Source: Meiothermus taiwanensis DSM 14542 (GTDB lineage Bacteria; Deinococcota; Deinococci; Deinococcales; Thermaceae). From it: 42,065 nucleotides of DNA. The notes beneath the pieces were generated by a model that made no database searches, was not told where the DNA came from, and saw nothing but the letters and a program-made list of their open reading frames with translations. Both the position numbers and the translations under genes were made by a program. Shown piece by piece: positions 1-6,885 of the stretch (position 1 is its first letter; each line of letters begins with the position of its first letter). Location: positions 1-42,065 of the forward strand of contig AXWR01000026.1 in assembly GCA_000482765.1 (NCBI GenBank), read 5' to 3'.

Positions 1-377
1 TCATCAACCGGGCGGAGCGCCTGAAGCTGCAACTGAGCAGCGAGCCCAAGCTTCTGGTGCAGCAGGTCTTCTTCCAGTGCGAGAAGCTGCGCAGGCGGCG
101 CGATCTTTCGCAGGATGAGCGGGAGAACCGGGCCATTGAGCTGGGGCTGCTGTGGGGCGAGCAGGTCTGCCGGGCCTATGGCTGGGAGTGGGTCAAGCTG
201 GACGGCGATCATGTGGTGGTGGCCCCGGACCGCTCGGCCTACGTCTCGCCGGTGGTGTACATGTACGGGTTCTTCTACGACCCCGAGCGGGAGAACAACA
301 CCCTGCTTTTGTTCAACATGATCGGGGCCAAGGGCAAGATACCGGCGCAGCCGGGGGATTACCTGCACATCGGTTGA
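1..377 (+). CDS. 3' part of an unrecognised protein gene (5' end outside the window)
   Basis: The reading frame is open from the first full codon at position 3 to a TGA at 375-377, so the gene begins upstream of the window. An internal GTG at 57 could be read as a start, but the frame upstream is protein-like (Leu/Lys/Glu-rich, helical), so a longer protein is more likely. The visible 124 residues look soluble. They contain a stretch with Leu-Trp-Gly-Glu, a Tyr-Gly-Trp-Glu-Trp motif and a hydrophobic, aromatic C-terminal half. I do not recognise the family with certainty; a distant resemblance to DUF3806-type proteins is only a guess. The stop lies 52 nt before era, which has its own promoter signal. 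Confidence 0.7.
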   Translation, partial: INRAERLKLQLSSEPKLLVQQVFFQCEKLRRRRDLSQDERENRAIELGLLWGEQVCRAYGWEWVKLDGDHVVVAPDRSAYVSPVVYMYGFFYDPERENNTLLLFNMIGAKGKIPAQPGDYLHIG

Positions 378-416
378 GGGCTGGGGTAACCCGCAGCAGG
401 GTGCGAAGGGAACCCC

Positions 417-422
417 TATACT
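417..422 (+). promoter_or_regulatory. -10 box of era, leaderless-type
   Basis: TATACT lies exactly 7 nt before the GTG start of era. This is the spacing at which transcription would begin on the start codon itself. No good -35 is visible at 17 bp. An AGGGGG run sits in the 7-nt gap, too close to the start to act as a normal Shine-Dalgarno site. Confidence 0.6.
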
Positions 423-429
423 AGGGGGT

Positions 430-1326
430 GTGACTGAAGGCACGACCTATTCCGGATTTGTAGCCGTGGTGGGCAAGCCCAACGTGGGCAAGTCTACCCT
501 GGTCAACACCATGCTGGGCGTGAAAATCGCCCCCATCAGCCCCAAACCGCAGACCACCCGCAAGCGGGTGCGCGGCATTCACACCGAGGGTAACCGCCAG
601 ATTGTATTTGTGGACACGCCAGGCTGGCATGAAGCTGCCGATGCCCTGAGCGAGTACATGATCCGACAGATTACCGAGGCCTTGGCTGAGGTCAACCTGG
701 TGCTCTGGCTGGTGGATTTACGCCATCCCCCTACCCACGAGGATGAGCTGGTTGCGCGGGCTTTGCGGCCTCTGAAAGGTCAGGTGCCCATTATTCTGGT
801 TGGTAACAAGGCCGATGCGGCCAAATATCCCGAGGCTGCAATGCAAGCCTACGCCGAGCTTTTGCCGGGCTTGGAAAGCCGCATGATCTCGGCGCAGAAC
901 GAACGCGACGCCAAGGCCCTGCGGGACGAGGTGCTGGCCCTGCTGCCCGAAGGCCCCTTCTTTTTCCCTGAAGACTACGCCAAAGGCGACCAGACCCCCG
1001 AGGAGTGGGCGGCCGAGATCGTGCGCGAAGAGGCCATGAAGCGCCTCAAGGAAGAGATCCCCTACTCGATTGCCACCAAAACTGAAGCGTTTGAGCTGCG
1101 CGACAATGGAACTTTCTACATCCAGGTGAACATCTACGTTGAGCGAGAGAACCACAAGCCCATCCTGATTGGGGCAGGGGGGCGCAAGCTCAAGGAAATT
1201 GGAGCGGCAGCCCGCAAGCAGCTCGAGGTCTTTCTAGCCCGTAAGGTGTACCTGGACTTGCAGGTCAAGGTCTACCCCAACTGGCGCAAAGACCCCGAGG
1301 CCCTGCGCGAACTGGGCTACCATTGA
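430..1326 (+). CDS. era: GTPase Era
   Basis: Era is an essential GTPase that binds the 3' end of 16S rRNA and helps mature the 30S subunit. The 298-residue length is normal for the family. The P-loop GKPNVGKST is at residues 15-23, the G2 threonines are near 42-43, DTPG is at 62-65 and NKAD at 126-129. The C-terminal third carries the KH RNA-binding domain with a GAGGRKLKEIG-type loop. The GTG start at 430 is chosen because the G domain begins about ten residues later and a -10 box lies 7 nt upstream, suggesting a leaderless message. The stop codon is 3 nt before the DUF2905 gene, so the two are probably cotranscribed. Confidence 0.96.
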   Translation: MTEGTTYSGFVAVVGKPNVGKSTLVNTMLGVKIAPISPKPQTTRKRVRGIHTEGNRQIVFVDTPGWHEAADALSEYMIRQITEALAEVNLVLWLVDLRHPPTHEDELVARALRPLKGQVPIILVGNKADAAKYPEAAMQAYAELLPGLESRMISAQNERDAKALRDEVLALLPEGPFFFPEDYAKGDQTPEEWAAEIVREEAMKRLKEEIPYSIATKTEAFELRDNGTFYIQVNIYVERENHKPILIGAGGRKLKEIGAAARKQLEVFLARKVYLDLQVKVYPNWRKDPEALRELGYH

Positions 1327-1329
1327 AGC

Positions 1330-1551
1330 ATGGAGATCGGGCGGGCGTTGGTGGCCCTGGGCCTGGTGCTGGTGCTCTTGGGCCTGGTGTGGCTGTATGC
1401 CCCGGGGCTCTTGGCCTGGTTTGGCCGCCTGCCGGGCGACATTCGCATCGAGCGCGAGGGGTTTCGTTTTTACCTTCCCCTCACCTCCATGCTGCTGGTG
1501 AGTCTGGCGCTGAGCCTGTTGCTTAATCTGCTTTTGCGCTGGTTTCGCTAG
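1330..1551 (+). CDS. DUF2905 small membrane protein
   Basis: This 73-residue protein has two hydrophobic segments, roughly residues 5-30 and 48-68. A conserved hydrophilic loop, Gly-Arg-Leu-Pro-Gly-Asp-Ile-Arg-Ile-Glu-Arg, joins them and is the signature of DUF2905. The function of the family is not known. The ATG is 3 nt after the era stop, which suggests translational coupling. The last 29 nt overlap the 3' end of the convergent haemoglobin gene. Confidence 0.88.
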   Translation: MEIGRALVALGLVLVLLGLVWLYAPGLLAWFGRLPGDIRIEREGFRFYLPLTSMLLVSLALSLLLNLLLRWFR

Positions 1552-1954
1552 GGGTATCCCGAACGCCGAGCGGGAGGCTGTTTTGTTGGGAGACCCGGGC
1601 GTAGATGGTGCGGGCTATCGAGTAGGCGGCCTGCTTCATGGCGAGGGCGTTTTCGCCTTGGTAGTGCTCGTCGATGGTCTGGGTGAAGAGCTCGAGCCAG
1701 CGCTGGAAGTGCTCGAGCTTTAGGGGTTTGCGGCTATGGAGCAGCAGGTGCTTGTACATCATGCCCCCTTTGTAGGCTCCGGTGCGCCACAGGATGTTCT
1801 CCCAAAAGTCGTAGATGACCGGTAGGTGCTTCATCAGGTCGAGGCCTTCGAATAGGTAGCCGATCTGCTCGTCCTGGACGGCTCTGGCATAAAACCTGTC
1901 TACCACAACGGCAATGTCGGCTCGAGACTCGAGCTCTTTCACAGGCCCCACCAT
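1523..1954 (-). CDS. group III truncated haemoglobin
   Basis: The protein is 143 residues from the ATG at 1954. It matches the group III truncated globin pattern: an early helix with Asp-Arg-Phe-Tyr, a central Asp-Phe-Trp-Glu-Asn segment, then Leu-Leu-Leu-His-Ser-Arg-Lys-Pro-Leu, in which the His is the probable proximal haem ligand, followed by Glu-His-Phe-x-Arg-Trp. Such proteins bind haem and are linked to oxygen, NO or peroxide chemistry in the cytoplasm; the role here is unknown. The frame stays open upstream to 2107, but that extension has no globin features and would overlap the promoter of the next gene, so I use 1954. I see no clear ribosome-binding site, so the exact start is uncertain. 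Confidence 0.88.
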   Translation of the reverse strand: MVGPVKELESRADIAVVVDRFYARAVQDEQIGYLFEGLDLMKHLPVIYDFWENILWRTGAYKGGMMYKHLLLHSRKPLKLEHFQRWLELFTQTIDEHYQGENALAMKQAAYSIARTIYARVSQQNSLPLGVRDTPSETSAKAD

Positions 1955-1997
1955 ACGCCGAGCGGGCGTTTGGGGGTAGTGAGCAAAGCCCCTATTT

Positions 1998-2026
1998 TTG
2001 ACTGCCTGCACAACCCCAGGTACACT
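1998..2026 (+). promoter_or_regulatory. sigma-70-type promoter of the deoxyhypusine-synthase-like gene
   Basis: TTGACT (1998-2003) and TACACT (2021-2026) are separated by 17 bp, close to the vegetative consensus. Transcription should start near 2033. That position is also an ATG, 6 nt after the -10 box and in frame with the downstream gene. Confidence 0.75.
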
Positions 2027-2038
2027 TTTCAGATGGAG

Positions 2039-2127
2039 CTCGGCGGGGCGGCTTCGTCCCGAGAGCGCCGTGGCGCTAGGTCGAAGACCAAAGGGGGGAG
2101 CCACCATCGCCCACCCCGCGAGGATGG
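2039..2127 (+). promoter_or_regulatory. possible structured 5' leader with a ribosome-site hairpin
   Basis: About 100 nt separate the predicted transcription start (near 2033) from the conserved start codon at 2135. Three short stems follow one another: CTCGG/CCGAG (2039-2043 with 2059-2063), AGCGCC/GGCGCT (2064-2069 with 2072-2077) and GGTC/GACC (2079-2082 with 2086-2089). CCATC (2104-2108) can pair with GATGG (2123-2127), covering the likely ribosome-binding region. CCACC (2101-2105) can alternatively pair with GGTGG (2141-2145) just inside the gene. I do not recognise a known riboswitch class. GC-rich DNA forms such stems by chance, so this is a hypothesis. Confidence 0.35.
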
Positions 2128-2134
2128 AGCTTGT

Positions 2135-3112
2135 ATGCCTGGTGGAGAAATTTCAAAGTTTCTAAAGCACCATTTTCGTCATTTCAACGCTGCCACGCTG
2201 GTGGAGGCCGCCGAAGCCTACCGCGCCCACCTCGAGCAGGGGGGGGTGATGATGGTTACGCTGGCTGGGGCCATGAGCACGGCCGAGCTGGGCCTCTCGC
2301 TGGCCGAGATGATCCGGCAGGACAAGGTGCAGGCCATAAGCTGCACCGGGGCCAACCTGGAAGAAGACCTCTTCAACCTGGTGGCCCACAACCACTACGA
2401 ACGCATCCCCAACTGGCGCGAACTCACCGCCTTGGATGAGCAAAGGCTCCTGGAGCGCCACCTCAACCGGGTGACCGATACCTGCATCCCCGAGATGGAG
2501 GCCATGCGGCGGCTCGAGCAGGCCCTGCTGGAGGAGTGGGAGGCGGCCGATAGGGCAGGGGAGCGCTACTTCCCGCACGAGTTTTTGTACCGGATTATCC
2601 GCTCGGGGAAGCTCGAGGCCTACTACCAGATTGACCCCAAGGATAGCTGGATGGTAGCGGCGGCGGAAAAGAACCTGCCCATCGTGGTGCCGGGCTGGGA
2701 GGACTCCACCACCGGAAACATGTACGCCGGCCACTGCCTCAATGGGCACATCAAAAACGTTCACACCGTGCGCACCGGCATCGAGTACATGATGATGCTG
2801 GCCGAGTGGTACGTGGAAACCTCCAGGCAACACTCCATCGGATTCTTCCAGATCGGCGGGGGTATCGCGGGCGACTTCCCCATCTGCGTGGTGCCCATGC
2901 TGCACCAGGATATGCAGCGCCCCGATATCCCGGTCTGGGGCTACTTCTGCCAGATCTCCGACTCCACTACCAGCTATGGCTCCTACTCGGGGGCGGTGCC
3001 CAACGAGAAAATCACCTGGGGCAAGCTGGCCGTGGACACGCCCAAGTTCATCATCGAGTCGGATGCCTCGATTGTGGCCCCGCTGATGTTTGCCATGGTG
3101 CTGGGCTGGTAG
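2135..3112 (+). CDS. deoxyhypusine synthase-like protein (probable polyamine aminobutyl transferase)
   Basis: The 325-residue protein belongs to the deoxyhypusine synthase family, whose members transfer the aminobutyl group of spermidine to an acceptor using NAD. The catalytic lysine is present in a Trp-Gly-Lys motif (about residue 297), and the NAD-site blocks Thr-Gly-Ala-Asn and Gly-Gly-Gly-Ile are intact, so it should be active. Bacteria lack the eIF5A substrate of the eukaryotic enzyme, so the acceptor is probably a polyamine, as in homospermidine synthesis. That would suit a thermophile but is inference. The ATG at 2135 is chosen because family similarity begins there and a GGATGGAG sequence precedes it. 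An in-frame ATG at 2033, 6 nt after the -10 box, could add 34 basic, low-complexity residues if the mRNA is leaderless. Confidence 0.9.
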   Translation: MPGGEISKFLKHHFRHFNAATLVEAAEAYRAHLEQGGVMMVTLAGAMSTAELGLSLAEMIRQDKVQAISCTGANLEEDLFNLVAHNHYERIPNWRELTALDEQRLLERHLNRVTDTCIPEMEAMRRLEQALLEEWEAADRAGERYFPHEFLYRIIRSGKLEAYYQIDPKDSWMVAAAEKNLPIVVPGWEDSTTGNMYAGHCLNGHIKNVHTVRTGIEYMMMLAEWYVETSRQHSIGFFQIGGGIAGDFPICVVPMLHQDMQRPDIPVWGYFCQISDSTTSYGSYSGAVPNEKITWGKLAVDTPKFIIESDASIVAPLMFAMVLGW

Positions 3113-3125
3113 GGCGCCCTCGCGC

Positions 3126-3154
3126 TTGACAGGTAGGGGGCTGGGGGATACCAT
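3126..3154 (+). promoter_or_regulatory. promoter of the iclR-dctPQM-pxp operon
   Basis: A perfect TTGACA (3126-3131) is followed after 17 bp by TACCAT (3149-3154). It lies just after the preceding stop codon and upstream of the IclR gene, and no other convincing promoter is seen before the downstream transport genes. Confidence 0.7.
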
Positions 3155-3186
3155 AGCCCCCAAAGTTTCATTTATTGGTTAGGCGG

Positions 3187-3199
3187 TTCATTCAATGAA
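3187..3199 (+). promoter_or_regulatory. candidate IclR operator overlapping the iclR start codon
   Basis: TTCATTCAATGAA is a perfect 13-bp palindrome that contains the ATG of iclR (3195-3197). A related sequence, TTCATTTATTG, lies at 3167-3177, 20 bp upstream, between the predicted transcription start (near 3161) and the gene. IclR proteins bind short palindromes near their own promoters, so this pair is a plausible autoregulatory site. Confidence 0.5.
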
Positions 3200-4007
3200 A
3201 CCAACGGAAGCCATTCCCACCCTCGAGCGTCCCCTATACCTGCTGGGTTTCTTCAGCGAGGAGCGGCCTTTCTGGGGGCTTTCCGAGCTGGCCAGGGCCA
3301 GCGGTTTAGCCAAGGCCACCTGTCTGCGCAGCCTGCGGGCCCTGGAAAACCACGGGCTGGTGGTGCGGGAGGGTGAGCGCTACCGGCTGGGCACCCGACT
3401 TTTGCACCTGGGGGCGCTGGTCAAGGCGGCCTACCCGGCCCGGCAGGTGGCCTTGCCCGCCATGACGGAGCTGCGTGAGGCCACCGGGCAGTCGGTGCAG
3501 TGGGTGGTGCGCGACGGGCAGGAGGGGGTGTATCTGGAGGTGCTCGAGGCCCGCAGCCGGGTGCGGCTATACATTGCGCCGGGCCGGCGGGCCCCGCTCT
3601 ATGCCGGGGCCTCGACCCGGCTTTTGCTGGCCTTTGCCCCGCCTGCGGTGCAGCAAGCGGTGCTGGAGGGCGCGCGCAGGCGCTACACCCCGGCCACCCC
3701 GGTGTCACGGCCCCGGCTTCAGGAACTGCTGCGCCAAACCCAGCAGTGCGGCTTTGCGGCGAGTTTTGGGGAGCTCGAGCCCCACTCCGCCGAGCTGGCC
3801 GCACCGGTGCGGGGGGCCTCGGGCGAGGTGCTGGCAGCCATCAGCCTGGCCGGGGCCGAGGCCCACTACCGTGAGGAAGCGGTGTTGCACAACTACCTAC
3901 AACAGCTCGACCGGGCCGCCCACGAGGTCTCCCGGCGGCTGGGTTATGTGGGGGTCTGGAAGGCCGATATAGAAGGCTTTCTGGGGTCGCTTTTTGCAGT
4001 GCGATAG
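3195..4007 (+). CDS. IclR-family transcriptional regulator
   Basis: A 270-residue regulator with an N-terminal winged helix-turn-helix (about residues 8-70, including LSELARASGLAKATCLRSL) and a C-terminal IclR effector-binding domain (about 85-255). IclR regulators usually control small-acid catabolism and respond to the substrate or an intermediate. It is the first gene of a tightly packed unit with a TRAP transporter and 5-oxoprolinase subunits, so its ligand is probably 5-oxoproline or glutamate; that is inference. It ends 9 nt before dctP, with an AGGAGGA ribosome-binding site in the gap. The ATG at 3195 lies inside the palindrome described separately. Confidence 0.93.
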   Translation: MKPTEAIPTLERPLYLLGFFSEERPFWGLSELARASGLAKATCLRSLRALENHGLVVREGERYRLGTRLLHLGALVKAAYPARQVALPAMTELREATGQSVQWVVRDGQEGVYLEVLEARSRVRLYIAPGRRAPLYAGASTRLLLAFAPPAVQQAVLEGARRRYTPATPVSRPRLQELLRQTQQCGFAASFGELEPHSAELAAPVRGASGEVLAAISLAGAEAHYREEAVLHNYLQQLDRAAHEVSRRLGYVGVWKADIEGFLGSLFAVR

Positions 4008-4016
4008 GAGGAGGAC

Positions 4017-4985
4017 ATGAGAAAAGCAATCGGTGTCTTGCTGGGTTTGTTGCTGGCTGGGCTGGGGTGGGCCCAGAACCAGGTCTGGAACATGGCCACC
4101 CCCTACCCCGACGGCAACTTCCACACCATCAACATCCGTGAGTTCGCTAAAGAGGTCGAGGCAGCAACCCAGGGCCGCCTGACCATCCGGGTTAGCAGCG
4201 GGGGCTCCTTGCTGCCGCACCCGCAGATTCTGCCGGGGGTGCGCAACGGCCAGATTCAGATGGGCGAGGTGCTCATCTCCCTATTAGCCAACGAGAACCC
4301 GGTCTTTGCCCTGGACGCGATTCCTTTTTTGGTGGGCAGCTATGAGGATGCCCAAAGGCTTTACCGGGCTTCCCGTGCCGAGATCGAGAACTGGCTCAAC
4401 CGGCGTGGCATGACCCTGTTGTTCTCGGTGCCCTGGCCGGGGCAGGGGCTCTATACCAAGCAGCCGATCAACAGCGTGGCCGATCTCAAGGGACTTCGCT
4501 TCCGCGCTTATAACCCGGCGACGGCCCGCATCGCCGAGCTCACCGGCATGATTCCGACCCAGGTAGAGGCCGCCGATATTCCCCAGGCCTTTGCCACCGG
4601 TATTGTGGCCGCCATGATCACCTCCCCCTCGACCGGGGTGGACAGCCAGGCCTGGGACTTCACCCGCTACTATTACGACCTCAAGGCCTGGATTCCCAAG
4701 AACATGGTCTTTGTGAGCCGCCGGGCCCTGGACAGCCTGAGCCCCGCCGACCGCGAGGCTGTGCTGGCGGCTGCCCGCCGGGCTGAGCAGCGTGGCTGGC
4801 AGGCCAGCCAGCAGGAGGCCGCCAGCAAGACTGCCATCCTGGCCCAGCGGGGGATGCAGGTCTTGCAGCCCAGCCCCCAGCTGCTCTCCGGCCTCAAAAA
4901 GGTGGGCGAGACCATGACCAACGAATGGCTCAAGCGGGCCGGGGCCACCGGGGTCAACATCTACCGAACCTACCTGGGCCGCTAG
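4017..4985 (+). CDS. dctP: TRAP transporter solute-binding protein DctP
   Basis: A periplasmic receptor of 322 residues that hands a carboxylate substrate to the DctQM membrane pair. Residues 1-19 form a signal peptide ending Gly-Trp-Ala before Gln-Asn, with no lipobox cysteine. The mature part follows the DctP fold, including the conserved block Gly-Leu-Arg-Phe-Arg-Ala-Tyr (about residues 158-164), whose arginine normally binds the substrate carboxylate. Its neighbours, pxpA and pxpBC, point to 5-oxoproline as the cargo. TRAP receptors for pyroglutamate are known from Bordetella (DctP6/DctP7). A strong hairpin follows the stop, probably letting this subunit be made in excess over the membrane parts. 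Confidence 0.93.
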   Translation: MRKAIGVLLGLLLAGLGWAQNQVWNMATPYPDGNFHTINIREFAKEVEAATQGRLTIRVSSGGSLLPHPQILPGVRNGQIQMGEVLISLLANENPVFALDAIPFLVGSYEDAQRLYRASRAEIENWLNRRGMTLLFSVPWPGQGLYTKQPINSVADLKGLRFRAYNPATARIAELTGMIPTQVEAADIPQAFATGIVAAMITSPSTGVDSQAWDFTRYYYDLKAWIPKNMVFVSRRALDSLSPADREAVLAAARRAEQRGWQASQQEAASKTAILAQRGMQVLQPSPQLLSGLKKVGETMTNEWLKRAGATGVNIYRTYLGR

Positions 4986-5016
4986 GGCGGAAGGCTCGAG
5001 CACCAGAAGCGTGGAT

Positions 5017-5046
5017 CCCTCACCCGCAATAGCCTGTGGGTGAGGG
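5017..5046 (+). terminator. intercistronic hairpin after dctP
   Basis: CCCTCACCC (5017-5025) pairs perfectly with GGGTGAGGG (5038-5046) around a 12-nt loop, extendable by a G-U and a C-G pair. No run of T follows, so it looks more like an mRNA-stabilising or partial-termination element than a full terminator. dctQ starts 19 nt later. Confidence 0.65.
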
Positions 5047-5064
5047 TTCTCGAGAAGGGGTCGT

Positions 5065-5571
5065 ATGCGCAAGATCCTGGATGGTTTGTACCACCTTTCG
5101 GGCTTTTTGGCCGGGTTGTTGGTGGTTTTTATCTTCCTGATCATCCTGGCCCAGATTGTGGGGCGGCGGTTTGGGGTGGTCATCCCCTCGGCCAACGAAC
5201 TTTCCGGCTTTGCCATGGCCGGGGCGGTCTTTCTGGCGCTGGCCCCCACTTTGCGGGCGGGGGCCCATATCCGGGTGGGGGTGCTGGTTCGGCGGCTACA
5301 GGGTAAGGCCCGGCGGAGGCTGGAACTGGGGGTGGGCGGGTTCTCGCTGCTGGCCTCGAGCTATGCCGCCCTGCAGCTTTGGCGGCTGGTGCTGGACTCC
5401 TATCGCTACGGCGACCTGGCCCCCGGGCTTTTGCCGCTGCCCATCTGGATCCCGCAAAGCCTGCTGGCGGTGGGTATCTCTATCTTTGTCGTGGCCCTGG
5501 CCGACACCCTGGTGGCGCTGTGGCGAGGGGAGTTCCCGTCCTATCTTGCCGAGGGCGGGGGGCAGGAGTAG
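5065..5571 (+). CDS. dctQ: TRAP transporter small membrane subunit DctQ
   Basis: A 168-residue integral membrane protein with four hydrophobic segments (about residues 12-33, 44-62, 84-106 and 125-148), the usual DctQ topology. The Asn-Glu pair at the start of the second segment (Ala-Asn-Glu-Leu-Ser) is typical of the family. The subunit pairs with DctM to form the secondary, ion-driven transporter. The ATG at 5065 follows an AGAAGGGG ribosome-binding site. The dctM start is only 2 nt after its stop. Confidence 0.9.
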   Translation: MRKILDGLYHLSGFLAGLLVVFIFLIILAQIVGRRFGVVIPSANELSGFAMAGAVFLALAPTLRAGAHIRVGVLVRRLQGKARRRLELGVGGFSLLASSYAALQLWRLVLDSYRYGDLAPGLLPLPIWIPQSLLAVGISIFVVALADTLVALWRGEFPSYLAEGGGQE

Positions 5572-5573
5572 CC

Positions 5574-6878
5574 GTGGAACTCACGCAGATTGCGCTTTTT
5601 CTGGTTTTGCTGCTGCTGGTCTTGCTGGGCAGCGGGGTCTGGATCGCCCTGGCGCTCTTGGGGGTGGGCTGGGCGGGGTTGCAGTTCTTTACCAACACCC
5701 CCCCAGGGGCCAGCGTGGCCAGTAGCTTGTGGGGTTCGGTCTCGAGCTGGTCGCTGGCGGCGCTGCCCATGTTTATCTGGATGGGCGAGATCCTCTACCG
5801 CACCCGCCTGGCCGCCGACCTGTTTGAGGGGCTTTCCCCCTGGCTGCGCTGGATTCCAGGCCGCCTGCTGCACATCAACGTGCTGGCCTCGGGTATTTTT
5901 GCAGCGGTGATCGGCTCTTCGGCGGCCACCACCGCCACCGTGGGCAAGATCGCTCTGCCTGAACTCCTGCGAAGGGGTTATCCCGAGCGCCTGGTGCTGG
6001 GTTCGCTGGCCGGCTCGGGCACCCTGGGCCTCTTGATTCCCCCCTCGGTGATGATGATCGTGTACGGGGTGGCGGCCGAGGTCTCGGTGGCCCGGCTTTT
6101 TATTGCCGGCCTCCTGCCGGGCCTGCTGGTGATGCTGCTCTTTATGGGCTGGGTGATGCTTGCGGGGCTTTTGAACGCAAAGGAGATGCCCCCACCCGAC
6201 CCTCCGCTGCCCCTGGGAGCGCGCCTGCACGGCCTGCTCAAAATCCTGCCGGTGCTGCTTTTGATGGTGGCCGTGATTGGCTCCATCTACACGGGGGTGG
6301 CCACCCCCACCGAGGCGGCCAGCCTGGGGGTGCTGGGGGCCCTTATCATTGCCCTTTGGACCCGCAGCCTGAGCTGGCAGGGCCTGCTCGAGAGCCTGAT
6401 GGGCGCGGTGCGCACCAGCAGCATGATCGGCTTCATCCTGGCCGGGGCGGCGGTGCTCTCCATCGCCATGGGCTTTACCGGCATCCCGGCGGCCCTGGCG
6501 GCCTGGGTGGCGGGGCTGGGGCTTTCCAAGTACGCTCTGCTGGCCGTTTTAATGCTTTTGTTCTTGGTGCTGGGAGCTTTTCTGGACGGCATCTCCATCA
6601 TCGTGCTGACCACCTCGGTGATCCTCCCGCTGGCCAAGGCGGTGGGGATTGACCTTTTGTGGTTTGGTATTTTCTTGGTGATTGCAGTGGAGCTGGCCCA
6701 GATCACCCCGCCGGTAGGCTTCAACCTGTTCGTGCTGCAGGGCCTCTCGGGGCGGGATATCTTCACCATCGCCCGCTCGGCCCTGCCTTTTCTGGCTATG
6801 CTGCTACTGGCGGCAGCCTTGATCACCGTTTTTCCCCAGATCGTGACCTGGCTGCCGGCCCGGATGACCGGTGGATAG
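5574..6878 (+). CDS. dctM: TRAP transporter large membrane subunit DctM
   Basis: The transport subunit, 434 residues, with about twelve hydrophobic segments. Family motifs are visible: Ala-Leu-Pro-Met-Phe-Ile, Gly-Ser-Ser-Ala-Ala-Thr-Thr-Ala-Thr-Val and Gly-Leu-Leu-Ile-Pro-Pro-Ser in the first half, and Gly-Val-Ala-Thr-Pro-Thr-Glu-Ala-Ala and Ile-Thr-Pro-Pro-Val-Gly-Phe-Asn in the second. The GTG at 5574 is chosen because the first membrane helix begins directly after it and GGCAGGAG lies just upstream. The frame is open further upstream, but that part overlaps dctQ and is a shadow. pxpA begins 7 nt after its stop, so transport and hydrolysis are cotranscribed. Confidence 0.94.
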   Translation: MELTQIALFLVLLLLVLLGSGVWIALALLGVGWAGLQFFTNTPPGASVASSLWGSVSSWSLAALPMFIWMGEILYRTRLAADLFEGLSPWLRWIPGRLLHINVLASGIFAAVIGSSAATTATVGKIALPELLRRGYPERLVLGSLAGSGTLGLLIPPSVMMIVYGVAAEVSVARLFIAGLLPGLLVMLLFMGWVMLAGLLNAKEMPPPDPPLPLGARLHGLLKILPVLLLMVAVIGSIYTGVATPTEAASLGVLGALIIALWTRSLSWQGLLESLMGAVRTSSMIGFILAGAAVLSIAMGFTGIPAALAAWVAGLGLSKYALLAVLMLLFLVLGAFLDGISIIVLTTSVILPLAKAVGIDLLWFGIFLVIAVELAQITPPVGFNLFVLQGLSGRDIFTIARSALPFLAMLLLAAALITVFPQIVTWLPARMTGG

Positions 6879-6885
6879 GGGTGTT

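Noticed and set aside
1955..2107. N-terminal extension of the truncated haemoglobin
   Set aside because: It covers the opposite-strand promoter at 1998-2026 and adds residues with no globin character.
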